From Saccharomonospora marina XMU15 (GTDB lineage Bacteria; Actinomycetota; Actinomycetes; Mycobacteriales; Pseudonocardiaceae), in contig NZ_CM001439.1 in the NCBI RefSeq assembly GCF_000244955.1, positions 3,522,136 through 3,586,135 of the forward strand: 64,000 nucleotides of DNA. Direction: 5' to 3'. This document shows, in pieces, positions 9,243 to 17,206 of this stretch (within the stretch, counting starts at the first letter, position 1; every line of letters starts with the position of its first letter). Made by a program: the position numbers and the translations under genes. Under the pieces are notes generated by a model, which made no database searches, was not told the origin of the DNA, and saw only the letters and a program-made list of their open reading frames with translations.

Positions 9243-10214
9243 TCACGGGATGGAGCGAGGCCGCCCGTCCCAGCCCGACTCCAGCAGCGTCGGCAGCAGT
9301 TCGGCCAGCCGTGCCGGGTACACCGCCTCGTCGGTTTCGCGCAGCCGCGCCGGGCTCCACCACACGCCGCGTGCGGGGCCCTTCGCGCCGTCGCCGGTTT
9401 CGCCTGCGTGGTGAACGAGAAAGAACCATTCGCTGCCCTCGTGCCGCCGGCCTCCAGCGCTGAACCGCAGCGAGCGCCGCCACACCGGACCGATCAGGGA
9501 CTCGGCCTCGACGTCGATGCCCGCGGCGAGGCGAAGCCCACGCACCGCGGCGGCGCGCAGGTCCTCCCCCTCCTCCACCTCGCAGCCCGCGGCCGCCCAG
9601 AACGCGTCAGCCCCTGCACCGGGCCCGGGTTCGTGGTGCAGCAGCACCCGGCCGTCGGCGTCGGCGACCACCACCCGCACCATGGTCTTCTCCGCCGCGC
9701 CGCCGGAAGGCCCCGCGGTGTCCGGGTCGGGTTCGGCGATCTCGAAGTACTCCGGTCTGGCTGCCTTGCCCGCCAGCCGGAAGTAGCGCACGTGCCGCCG
9801 CCCGCGCAGTTCGAGTGTGTCGCGCACGGCGTCGTTGTAGACCCGCCGGGCGATCATGACGCGCTGCTCGGCGTCGGACAGCTCCTCCGCCAACGGCGCG
9901 GGCAGCCGTCGCCGGTCCACCTCGGACAGCAGCCGGGTGAGTTCGTTCTCGGCCACTTCACGCTCGTGCCGGGGTGCCGACTCCGCTTCCTTGGCGGCGG
10001 CGCGCAGCACCTGCGCCTGCCGCGGCGGCAGCGAACCGGCCGCGACCGTGCGCGCGACCACCGCCCGCCTTGCCAGTGCCGCGTCCAGCGCGGCCCAACC
10101 GGCGTCCATGCGCACATGCAGCCGGTCCAGCCGGTTCGCCGTGGCGACCAGCCACAGTCCCACGGCCACCACAACCGCGGAAAGCACCGCGAGCAGCGTG
10201 AAGAACGAGTTCAT
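9243..10214 (-). CDS. LemA-like/Nudix fusion membrane protein with degenerate Nudix box
   Basis: The 323-aa protein has one N-terminal membrane anchor (residues about 4-24), a LemA-like helical region (about 25-130, including WAALDAALARR and RRVYNDAVRDTLELR) and a C-terminal Nudix fold (about 175-320). The Nudix box should read G-x5-E-x7-R-E-U-x-E-E-x-G-U. Here the aligned segment CEVEEGEDLRAAAVRGLRLAAG keeps the first Glu, Arg and last Gly but has lost the catalytic REUxEE glutamates. A homologue sits beside pimA in mycobacteria. Its stop overlaps nothing downstream, while its ATG overlaps the pimA stop by 4 bp, so it belongs to that operon. Confidence 0.75.
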   Translation of the reverse strand: MNSFFTLLAVLSAVVVAVGLWLVATANRLDRLHVRMDAGWAALDAALARRAVVARTVAAGSLPPRQAQVLRAAAKEAESAPRHEREVAENELTRLLSEVDRRRLPAPLAEELSDAEQRVMIARRVYNDAVRDTLELRGRRHVRYFRLAGKAARPEYFEIAEPDPDTAGPSGGAAEKTMVRVVVADADGRVLLHHEPGPGAGADAFWAAAGCEVEEGEDLRAAAVRGLRLAAGIDVEAESLIGPVWRRSLRFSAGGRRHEGSEWFFLVHHAGETGDGAKGPARGVWWSPARLRETDEAVYPARLAELLPTLLESGWDGRPRSIP

Positions 10215-11353
10215 CGTGGCGCGTCCTGGTCGGTGCCGACCTTGCGGGGGTCGGCCGCGATCGCGGTCTCGTAGACCCGCAGCACCTGCTTGACCACGGT
10301 TCGCCAGTCGAAGGCCGCGACCCGATCCGTCGCCGCGGCCGACAGCCGCGCTCTGCGCTGCGGATCGGCGAGCAACTCGCGCAGCGCCCCGGCCAGCGCG
10401 GGTGCGTCCGCGATGGGGGTGAGCACCCCGCAGCGACCGTCGTCGAGCACGCGCCGGAACGAGTCCAGCGCGCTGGCCACCACCGGGGTTCCCGCCGCCA
10501 TCGCCTCGGTGAGGATCATGCCGAAACTCTCACCGCCGGTGTTGGGGGCGCAGTAGACGTCGACGCTGCGCAGCGCGCGGGCCTTGGTGGTGTCGTCGAC
10601 CTGGCCGAGCAGTTCGATGCGCTCGAACAGGTCGGGCCCGGCGAGCCTGCGTAACGCCTCCGGCTCTCCCCTGCCGACGACCAGCAGGCGCAGCCGAGGC
10701 AGTTCGGCGCAGAGCAGTCGCATGGCTTCCAGCAGCACGGCCATGCCCTTGCGGGGTTCGCCGAACCGGCCGACGAAACCGATGGTGCCGCCCTGCCTCG
10801 GGTAGCCCGCCAGCGGCTTCGCGTCGGCGAAGGCCGCCACGTCCACCCCGTTGGGGATCTCCACGGCGTCCCCGCCGAGGTGCTCCACCTGCACGCGCCT
10901 GGCGAGCGCGGACACCGCGATCCGCGCGGTGATCTTCTCAAGCAGCGGCCGCAGCACCGGCTGGAACGCCGACAGGGTGCGCGAGCGGGGGGTCGAGGTG
11001 TGGAAGGTGGCCACGATCGGGCCGTCGGCCACCTTCAGCGCCAGCAGCGAGAGGCTGGGCGCGGCCGGTTCGTGCAGGTGCAGCACGTCGAAGTCGTTGT
11101 CCCGGATCCAGCGTCGCACGCGGGCGTAGGACACCGGCCCGAACTGCAGCCGGGCGACCGAGCCGTTGTAGCGAACTCCGAGGGAGCGGCCAGCAGGATG
11201 CACGAAGGCGGGCAGTTCTGCCCCCTCGTCGGAGGGCGCCAGCACCGACACCGTGTGTCCGAGAGCCAGCAGCGCGCGCGAAAGGTCGACCACGTGCCCC
11301 TGCACACCGCCGGGTACGTCGAAGGAGTAGGGACACACGATGCCGACCTTCAT
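10211..11353 (-). CDS. pimA: Phosphatidyl-myo-inositol mannosyltransferase PimA
   Basis: This 380-aa GT4 glycosyltransferase begins MKVGIVCPYSFDVPGGVQGHVVDL, the PimA signature, with the GFVGRFGEPRKGMAVLLEA donor-site block and the C-terminal E-x7-E motif in ESFGMILTEAMA. It transfers the first mannose from GDP-mannose to phosphatidylinositol at the inner membrane face, starting PIM, LM and LAM synthesis. It overlaps the acyltransferase stop by 4 bp (11350-11353) and lies in the pgsA-acyltransferase-pimA-Nudix operon. Confidence 0.95.
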   Translation of the reverse strand: MKVGIVCPYSFDVPGGVQGHVVDLSRALLALGHTVSVLAPSDEGAELPAFVHPAGRSLGVRYNGSVARLQFGPVSYARVRRWIRDNDFDVLHLHEPAAPSLSLLALKVADGPIVATFHTSTPRSRTLSAFQPVLRPLLEKITARIAVSALARRVQVEHLGGDAVEIPNGVDVAAFADAKPLAGYPRQGGTIGFVGRFGEPRKGMAVLLEAMRLLCAELPRLRLLVVGRGEPEALRRLAGPDLFERIELLGQVDDTTKARALRSVDVYCAPNTGGESFGMILTEAMAAGTPVVASALDSFRRVLDDGRCGVLTPIADAPALAGALRELLADPQRRARLSAAATDRVAAFDWRTVVKQVLRVYETAIAADPRKVGTDQDAPR

Positions 11354-12414
11354 CGCTGTGCTCCCTGCTCGCTACCCGCGGCCCTGGTCGGCTCCGCCGC
11401 GCCTTGCGACTCCGCCGACTCCACCGACTCCGCAGGCCCTGCGTGCTCGGATTCGCCGCGCTCGCCGCTGTCGGCCACGCCCGCCGCACCGTCCACACTG
11501 TCCGCACCGTCGGCGGGCCCGCCGTCGCTGACGGTGCCGTCGGCGCTGTCACCCTCCCAGAACGCCTGCAGCATGTGCCAGTCCGTCGGGTGCGCGGCGA
11601 TGTCGCCCGCGAAGATGTCGGCGAGCGCCTGGGTGGCCGCAGGGACCTCGCTCCTGGCGTTCACGCGGATCCGGGGATGGATCCGGACCCCCCAGCCGCC
11701 GTCGGTGAACCAGCAACCCGCGGGCAGCAGCGCGGCCCCGGTGCTCACGGCGAGCCGGGCGGGCCCGCCGGGAAACCGGGCGCGCTCGCCGAAGAACGAA
11801 ACCGGCAGGCCCGACCCGGTGATGTCGCGGTCGCCGACCAGGCACACCACCTTGTTCTCCCGTAGCCTGCGCAGCAGTGTGCGGTAGGACGCGCTGCCGT
11901 CGGCGGGCACGATCTCGAACCCCAGCGACTCCCGGTAGGCCACGAACCGTTCGAACAGCGATTCGGGGCGCAGCCGCTCGACCACCGTGGTGAAGCTGCC
12001 GGAGTGCCCGACGAGCCACACGCCCGCGACGTCCCAGTTGCCGGTGTGCGGCAGCGCGAGCACGGCACCGTTGCCTTCGGCGAGTGCCGCGTCGAGGTAG
12101 TCGGCGCCGCTGAGGTCGATGCGGGCACGCACGTCCTCGGGTTCCATAGCGGGCAGCCGGAACGCTTCCTGCCAGTACCTGGCGTAGGAGCGCAGCGCGC
12201 GCCGCGTCAGGTCCGTCAGCTCGGTCGGCCCGGCCTGCGGCACCACCCTGGCGAGGTTGCGGCGCAGCCTGCGCACTCCAGCGCCGTCGTGGCGGGCGGC
12301 CAGATCGGCGCCGAGCGCGAATGCCGAGGTCACCAGCCGCGGCGGGAGCCTCGGCACGAGCCGCCAGCCCGCGGCGTAGCCGAGAGCGCTGAGCCGGTGC
12401 CCGATCGCGGTCAC
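11350..12414 (-). CDS. Phosphatidylinositol mannoside acyltransferase (PatA-like)
   Basis: The 354-aa protein belongs to the LpxL/HtrB-like acyltransferase family, with the H-x4-D motif in HTGNWD and the later GDRDITGSG and FFGERARFPGGPA blocks. In mycobacteria the equivalent enzyme acylates the 6-position of mannose on PIM1/PIM2. GTG at 12414 overlaps the pgsA stop as GTGA, fixing the start. About 65 C-terminal residues form a low-complexity acidic tail rich in Ser, Asp, Gly and Ala that is probably disordered. Confidence 0.9.
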   Translation of the reverse strand: MTAIGHRLSALGYAAGWRLVPRLPPRLVTSAFALGADLAARHDGAGVRRLRRNLARVVPQAGPTELTDLTRRALRSYARYWQEAFRLPAMEPEDVRARIDLSGADYLDAALAEGNGAVLALPHTGNWDVAGVWLVGHSGSFTTVVERLRPESLFERFVAYRESLGFEIVPADGSASYRTLLRRLRENKVVCLVGDRDITGSGLPVSFFGERARFPGGPARLAVSTGAALLPAGCWFTDGGWGVRIHPRIRVNARSEVPAATQALADIFAGDIAAHPTDWHMLQAFWEGDSADGTVSDGGPADGADSVDGAAGVADSGERGESEHAGPAESVESAESQGAAEPTRAAGSEQGAQR

Positions 12415-13025
12415 AAACTCGCCCCCTTGGCCGCTCTGGACACCGCAACGACCCGCTGCAGCAGCGTGATGGCCGAGAGCACCGCCAGCAGCCACTGCGA
12501 GACCTCCACGGCGAAGGGCAACCCCAGTCCCTGCAGTCCGGTACCGACCAGCGCGATGATCAGCCGTTCGGCGCGCTCGATCAGGCCGCCGTTGGCGGCG
12601 TCACCGAACCCGGACGCCTCCGCCCTCGCCTTGACGTAGGAGATCACCTGCGCGAACACCAGGCACAGCAACGCGGCCGCCGCCGTGCGGGGGTTGTCGT
12701 CGACGGTGAACGCCCACCAGGCGATGGCGGCGAACAGCGCGCCGTCGACCAGCCGGTCGCAGGTCGCGTCGAGCACGGCGCCGAACGGGGTGCTGCCCTT
12801 GGCACGTGCCATCGCCCCGTCGAGCAGGTCCAGCATCACGAAGCCCCACACGGTGAAGGTGCCCGCGAGCAGCATCCCGTTGGGGAAGAAGGCCAGCGAG
12901 CACGCGATGGCACCTGCGGTGCCGATCAGGGTCATCGCGTTGGGCGTGAGGCCGGCCCGCACCAGCGCCGCACCGATCGGGTCGGTGACGCGGGAGACGG
13001 ACGCGCGCGCGAAGATGTTGAGCAT
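12411..13025 (-). CDS. pgsA: Phosphatidylinositol phosphate synthase
   Basis: This 204-aa CDP-alcohol phosphotransferase has the signature D-x2-DG-x2-AR...G-x3-D-x3-D in DLLDGAMARAKGSTPFGAVLDATCD and about six hydrophobic helices. In actinobacteria this locus encodes the enzyme joining CDP-diacylglycerol with inositol 1-phosphate to give PIP. It leads the PIM operon. Position between a HIT-family gene and the PIM acyltransferase agrees with mycobacterial pgsA1. Confidence 0.92.
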   Translation of the reverse strand: MLNIFARASVSRVTDPIGAALVRAGLTPNAMTLIGTAGAIACSLAFFPNGMLLAGTFTVWGFVMLDLLDGAMARAKGSTPFGAVLDATCDRLVDGALFAAIAWWAFTVDDNPRTAAAALLCLVFAQVISYVKARAEASGFGDAANGGLIERAERLIIALVGTGLQGLGLPFAVEVSQWLLAVLSAITLLQRVVAVSRAAKGASL

Positions 13026-13128
13026 CTCATCCTAGGAGGTGCGGCTGCCTGCTGGTCGATTCCTACGAATCGCACCCTATCGACCGGGCCGACACCGCCT
13101 GCGGGATGTCCCGATCCCGGGCGCGGCA

Positions 13129-13668
13129 TCACTCCTGCCCGGCCGCCAGCCGCTCGCCGGGCTCACGCTGCTCGCCGTCCTCGTGCTCGGCGGCCTCGGC
13201 GCACGCCGGGCGCAGCCGCTCCAACAGCGCGGCACTGATCTCGCCCAGCTGCTCGACCTGCGCCGGTGTCAGCGGGTCGAACAGGCTCGCGCGCACCGCC
13301 TCGACGTGACCGGGCGCCGCCGCCTCGATCGCGGCCATGCCCGCGTCGGTGAGGTGGGCGAAAGCGCCCCGCTTGTCGGTGGGACAGCTTTCCCGCCTGA
13401 TCCAGCCGCTGGCTTCCATCCGAGCGACCGCGTGGGAGAGCCTGCTGCGGGACGACCGCGTCGCCAGTGCCAGGTCGCTCATGCGCAGCACTCTGCCCGG
13501 TGCCTCGGACAGAGCCACGAGCACCCGGTAGTAGGTGGCCGGCATGCCCGCGTCGCGCTGCAACTGCGCATCCAGGTGCGCCCTGAGCATGTCGACGGCG
13601 GCCGAGAAGTCACGCCAGACCCGCTGCTCGGCATCGGTGAGCCAGCGAGCTTCGGACATGCCAGTCAT
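13129..13668 (-). CDS. MarR-family transcriptional regulator
   Basis: The 179-aa protein has the MarR winged helix: GRVLRMSDLALATRSSRSRLSHAVARMEASGWIRRE, followed by DKRGAFAHLTDAGMAAIEAAAPGHVEAVRASLFD. MarR dimers bind palindromic operators and release DNA on ligand or oxidant binding. A palindrome ATTGAACGCTCAAT lies 11 bp upstream of the start, and two near copies flank the promoter of the divergent YceI gene, which points to autoregulation and control of yceI. The ATG at 13668 is used; an ATG three codons in is an alternative. Confidence 0.9.
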   Translation of the reverse strand: MTGMSEARWLTDAEQRVWRDFSAAVDMLRAHLDAQLQRDAGMPATYYRVLVALSEAPGRVLRMSDLALATRSSRSRLSHAVARMEASGWIRRESCPTDKRGAFAHLTDAGMAAIEAAAPGHVEAVRASLFDPLTPAQVEQLGEISAALLERLRPACAEAAEHEDGEQREPGERLAAGQE

Positions 13669-13678
13669 TCTACCCCTG

Positions 13679-13692
13679 ATTGAACGCTCAAT
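13679..13692. promoter_or_regulatory. MarR-type operator upstream of the marR gene
   Basis: ATTGAACGCTCAAT is an ATTGA-N4-TCAAT inverted repeat 11 bp from the regulator start. It matches the two elements at 13815-13863, so all three are probably bound by the same regulator. Confidence 0.7.
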
Positions 13693-13814
13693 TAGGCCTC
13701 GGGCGAGGGCCGGTGGTACCAGGGTGCAACGAGCGAGCGAGGCCGAAGACTCGGCCTCATCGGACGGTTACCCGCCCGGCGAGACCTCCGCGCGACCACA
13801 CCCTCGACCCCTTG

Positions 13815-13863
13815 ATTGAGCCCTCAACCATCCTCGGCTATGCTCAGTAGTTGAGGGCTCAAT
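13815..13863 (+). promoter_or_regulatory. yceI promoter flanked by two MarR-type operators
   Basis: ATTGAGCCCTCAAC (13815-13828) and GTTGAGGGCTCAAT (13850-13863) are two copies of the ATTGA-N4-TCAAT element. A -35-like TTGAGC (13816-13821) overlaps the first; 17 bp later comes a -10-like TATGCT (13839-13844). The second operator covers the expected transcription start. Binding would therefore block RNA polymerase directly. Confidence 0.7.
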
Positions 13864-13905
13864 CAAGGAGTCCGCCCACAAGCGCTCAGGCACAGGAGAA
13901 CGCCC

Positions 13906-14451
13906 ATGACAGCTACCACCGAGATCCCCGGTTACCTCGCCGGAACCTGGACCATCGACGAGACGCACTCCGACGTCACGTTCGTCGTGCGCCACCTCGG
14001 CGTTTCGAAGGTGCGCGGCCGCTTCACCGGGGTCGAGGGCACGATCGTCACCGCGGACAACATCCTCGACTCCAGCGTGACGGCCACCATCGACGCCGCC
14101 AGCATCGACACCAACAACGAGCAGCGCGACACCCACGTCCGCAGTGACGAGTTCCTCGACGTCGAGAAGTACCCCACGCTCAGCTTCCGCTCGACGGGCA
14201 TCCGCACCGACGGTCCGGACTACCTCATCGACGGCGAGCTGACACTGCACGGCGTGACCAGGCCGGTGACCCTGGAGGCCGAACTCGGCGGCTTCGGGGA
14301 CGGCCTCGCCGAGGGCAGCAAGGTGATCGGTGTCTCGGCGACAACGGAGCTCAGCCGGGCCGACTTCGAGGTCGGCGCGGGCCTGCCCACCGCCGTGGTC
14401 GCCGACAAGATCAAGGTCGAGCTGAACATCGAAGGCGTGATGCTGCCCTGA
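13906..14451 (+). CDS. YceI-family lipocalin-like protein
   Basis: This 181-aa protein matches YceI from start to end: GTWTIDETHSDVTFVVRHLGVSKVRGRF, then LDVEKYPTLSFRSTGI, LTLHGVTRPVTLEAEL and SATTELSRADFEV. YceI folds bind isoprenoid-like molecules in a beta-barrel. There is no signal peptide, so this copy is likely cytoplasmic, as is usual in actinobacteria. The operator pair upstream indicates control by the adjacent MarR protein. It ends 6 bp from the convergent HIT gene. Confidence 0.93.
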   Translation: MTATTEIPGYLAGTWTIDETHSDVTFVVRHLGVSKVRGRFTGVEGTIVTADNILDSSVTATIDAASIDTNNEQRDTHVRSDEFLDVEKYPTLSFRSTGIRTDGPDYLIDGELTLHGVTRPVTLEAELGGFGDGLAEGSKVIGVSATTELSRADFEVGAGLPTAVVADKIKVELNIEGVMLP

Positions 14452-14457
14452 GCGAGG

Positions 14458-15009
14458 TCACCAGGCGTCGGCAAGCAACTGCCTGGTCTCGCCGAGCAGT
14501 TGCGGCAGCACCTTCGTGTGGCCGATGACCGGCATGAAGTTGGAATCGCCGCCCCACCTCGGCACCACGTGCTGGTGCAGGTGGGCGGCGATTCCGGCGC
14601 CCGCGATGACACCCTGGTTCATGCCGATGTTGAAACCGTGCGCCGCCGAGACCGACCGGATCACCGTCATCGCGTGCTGGGTGAACTCGGCCAGCTCCAC
14701 GGTCTCCTCGCCGGTCAGCTCGGTGTAGTCCGCGACGTGCCGGTAGGGCAGCACCATGAGATGACCCGGGTTGTACGGGTACAGATTGAGCACCGCGTAG
14801 ACGAGGCGACCGCGGGCGACGATCAGCGCCTCGGCGTCGGCCATGCCGATCAGCCTGCAGAACGGGCAGCCGCCCGCCTCGTCACCGTCCGGCTTGTTCT
14901 CACCCTTGATGTAGGCGAGCCGGTGCGGGGTCCACAACCGCTGCAACTGGTCGACGACCCCGACGCCGTCCTGCTCGACGTACTCGCGCCCCTCGCCGCT
15001 ACCGCCCAA
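14458..15009 (-). CDS. HIT-family protein (Ap4A phosphorylase type)
   Basis: The 183-aa product has the histidine triad [16 protein letters not shown] near its C-terminus, a CPFC metal-site-like pair near residue 55, and the block [24 protein letters not shown]. The closest type I recall is the mycobacterial Rv2613c protein, which phosphorolyses diadenosine tetraphosphate. No ATG or GTG is available near the conserved [17 protein letters not shown] start. I choose TTG at 15009, preceded by GGAGG at 6-nt spacing, giving an 11-bp overlap with thrS. It lies between thrS and the pgsA-pimA operon as in mycobacteria. Confidence 0.88.
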   Translation of the reverse strand: MGGSGEGREYVEQDGVGVVDQLQRLWTPHRLAYIKGENKPDGDEAGGCPFCRLIGMADAEALIVARGRLVYAVLNLYPYNPGHLMVLPYRHVADYTELTGEETVELAEFTQHAMTVIRSVSAAHGFNIGMNQGVIAGAGIAAHLHQHVVPRWGGDSNFMPVIGHTKVLPQLLGETRQLLADAW

Positions 15010-17050
15010 GGACGGCCTCCAGCGACCGCGCGGTCGGCGAGGAGTTCTCCCTGCGGGCGACCCAGTCCGCGATGGCCTCCACCGCCGTGGCCACCGGAAC
15101 CTCGTTGAGCTGGCCGCCGTCGCGGAACCGGAACGACACCGCGCCCGCCTCGACGTCCTTGCCGCCGGCCAGCAGCAGGAACGGCACCTTCTGCGTGGTG
15201 TGGGTGCGGATCTTCTTCTGCATCCTGTCGTCGCTGGTGTCCACCTCGGCCCGGATACCCTTGGCACGCAACGCCTTCTCCACTCCGCGCAGGTGCTCGA
15301 CGTGCTCGTCGGCGATCGGGATGCCCACCACCTGCACCGGCGACAGCCACGCGGGGAACGCACCCGCGTAGTGCTCGGTCAGCACGCCGAAGAACCGCTC
15401 GATCGACCCGAACAGCGCGCGGTGGATCACCACCGGCGTCCGCCGCGAACCGTCCGCCGCGGTGTACTCCAGTTCGAACCGCCTGGGGTGGTTGAAGTCG
15501 AGCTGGATCGTCGACATCTGCCAGTTGCGGCCGATGGCGTCCCTGGCCTGCACGGAGATCTTCGGCCCGTAGTACGCCGCGCCACCTGGGTCGGGCACCA
15601 GTTCCAACCCGGACTCCACGGCCGCCTGCCGCAGCGTCTCGGTGGCCTCCTCCCACTCCCAGTCCTCACCGATGAACTTGCCCGATTCCCCCCGGGTGGA
15701 CAGTTCCAGGTAGAAGTCGGAAAGCCCGTAGTCGGCGAGCAGGTCGAGCACGAACCGCAACAGCGAGCGCAGCTCGCCGGGCATCTGCTCCTTGGTGCAG
15801 TAGATGTGCGAGTCGTCCATGGTCAGCCCGCGCACCCGGGTCAGCCCGTGTACCACGCCGGACTTCTCGTAGCGGTACACGGTGCCGAACTCGAACAGCC
15901 GAAGCGGCAGCTCCCGGTACGACCGCCCGCGCGAACGGTAGATCAGGTGGTGCATCGGACAGTTCATGGCCTTGAGGTAGTAGTCCTCGCCCTCGAACGG
16001 GATCGGCGGGAACATCGTGTCCGCGTAGTACGGCAGGTGGCCGGAGGTGTGGAACAGCCCGCTCTTGCTGATGTGCGGAGTGTTCACGAACTCGTAGCCG
16101 GACTCCTCGTGCCGCCTTCGCGAGTAGTTCTCCAGCTCCCGCCTGATGATCCCGCCCTTGGGGTGGAAGACCGGCAGCCCCGATCCGATCTCCTCGGGGA
16201 AGGAGAAGAGGTCCAGCTCCGCGCCCAGCCTGCGGTGGTCACGCCGCTCGGCTTCGGCCAGCAGTTCGAGGTAGTGGTCCTGAGCCTGCTGCGATTCCCA
16301 CGCGGTGCCGTAGATGCGTTGCAGCTGCGGGTTCTTCTCGTTGCCGCGCCAGTACGCCGCCGCGACCCGGGTCAGTTTGAACGCGGGGATGTACTTGGTG
16401 GTGGGCACGTGCGGGCCCCGGCACAGGTCGCTCCACACGCGCTCCTTGCTGCGGGGGTCGAGGTTGTCGTAGACGGTCAGCTCGCCCTCGCCGAGCTCCA
16501 TCACCTCGGAGGTGTCCACTGTGTCCTGCTGGGTGCCCTGGTCCGACTTCAGCTCGACCAGCTCCAGCTTGAACGGCTCGTCGGCCAGTTCCTGCCTGGC
16601 GGCCTCGACCGAGGCCACCACGCGGCGGGAGAACTGTTGCGACGCCTTGATGATCTGCTTCATGCGCTTCTCCAGCGCCTGCAGATCCTCCGGCGTGAAC
16701 GGACGGTCGACGGCGAAGTCGTAGTAGAAGCCGTCCTTCACCGGCGGTCCGATACCCAGCTTGGCCTCGGGGAACTGCTGCTGCACGGCCTGCGCCAGCA
16801 CGTGCGCGGCCGAGTGCCTGATGACGGCGCGGCCGTCCTCGGTGTTCGCCGCGACCGGTTCCACCTCGGTGTCGTGCTCCGGAACCCACGCGAGGTCACG
16901 CAGCCTGCCGTCGGCGTCGCGTACCACCACGACGGCATCTTCGCCCTTGCCCGGCAGCCCGGCCTCACGTACCGCCGAGCCCGCCGTAGTGCCCGCGCGC
17001 ACCACCACACGTGGGGCTGGCACGGCTGCGACGGGCGACGGCTGCGACAC
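14999..17050 (-). CDS. thrS: Threonyl-tRNA synthetase
   Basis: The 683-aa class II synthetase has TGS, second additional (editing, [10 protein letters not shown] and YYDF) and catalytic domains: motif 2 [31 protein letters not shown], motif 3 near [30 protein letters not shown], and an anticodon-binding C-terminus. The start is GTG at 17050, with AAGGAG six bases upstream; an ATG at 17083 would leave that site inside the gene. A 21-bp repeat array lies 50 bp upstream, between this gene and the preceding sugar transferase. Confidence 0.96.
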   Translation of the reverse strand: MSQPSPVAAVPAPRVVVRAGTTAGSAVREAGLPGKGEDAVVVVRDADGRLRDLAWVPEHDTEVEPVAANTEDGRAVIRHSAAHVLAQAVQQQFPEAKLGIGPPVKDGFYYDFAVDRPFTPEDLQALEKRMKQIIKASQQFSRRVVASVEAARQELADEPFKLELVELKSDQGTQQDTVDTSEVMELGEGELTVYDNLDPRSKERVWSDLCRGPHVPTTKYIPAFKLTRVAAAYWRGNEKNPQLQRIYGTAWESQQAQDHYLELLAEAERRDHRRLGAELDLFSFPEEIGSGLPVFHPKGGIIRRELENYSRRRHEESGYEFVNTPHISKSGLFHTSGHLPYYADTMFPPIPFEGEDYYLKAMNCPMHHLIYRSRGRSYRELPLRLFEFGTVYRYEKSGVVHGLTRVRGLTMDDSHIYCTKEQMPGELRSLLRFVLDLLADYGLSDFYLELSTRGESGKFIGEDWEWEEATETLRQAAVESGLELVPDPGGAAYYGPKISVQARDAIGRNWQMSTIQLDFNHPRRFELEYTAADGSRRTPVVIHRALFGSIERFFGVLTEHYAGAFPAWLSPVQVVGIPIADEHVEHLRGVEKALRAKGIRAEVDTSDDRMQKKIRTHTTQKVPFLLLAGGKDVEAGAVSFRFRDGGQLNEVPVATAVEAIADWVARRENSSPTARSLEAVLGR

Positions 17051-17101
17051 GGCGAACTCCTTGACACGTGACTTACTTGACATGTCGATGCTAGCCGCCG
17101 C

Positions 17102-17206
17102 CCGCGAGTCCCCCGTTCCCGCCCGCGAGTCCCCCGTTCCCGCCCGCGAGTTCCGCGCTCAGGCCCGCGAGTTCCGCGTTCCTGCCCGCGAGTCGCCCGT
17201 TCAGTA
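17102..17206. repeat. Intergenic tandem array of a 21-bp unit (array B)
   Basis: Five units begin at 17102, 17123, 17144, 17165 and 17186. Each opens with CCGCGAG; two continue TCCCCCGTTC, two TTCCGCG and one TCGCCCGTTC. The unit and period are the same as in the array at 5226-5327. The last unit overlaps the stop codon of the sugar transferase gene. Confidence 0.8.
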
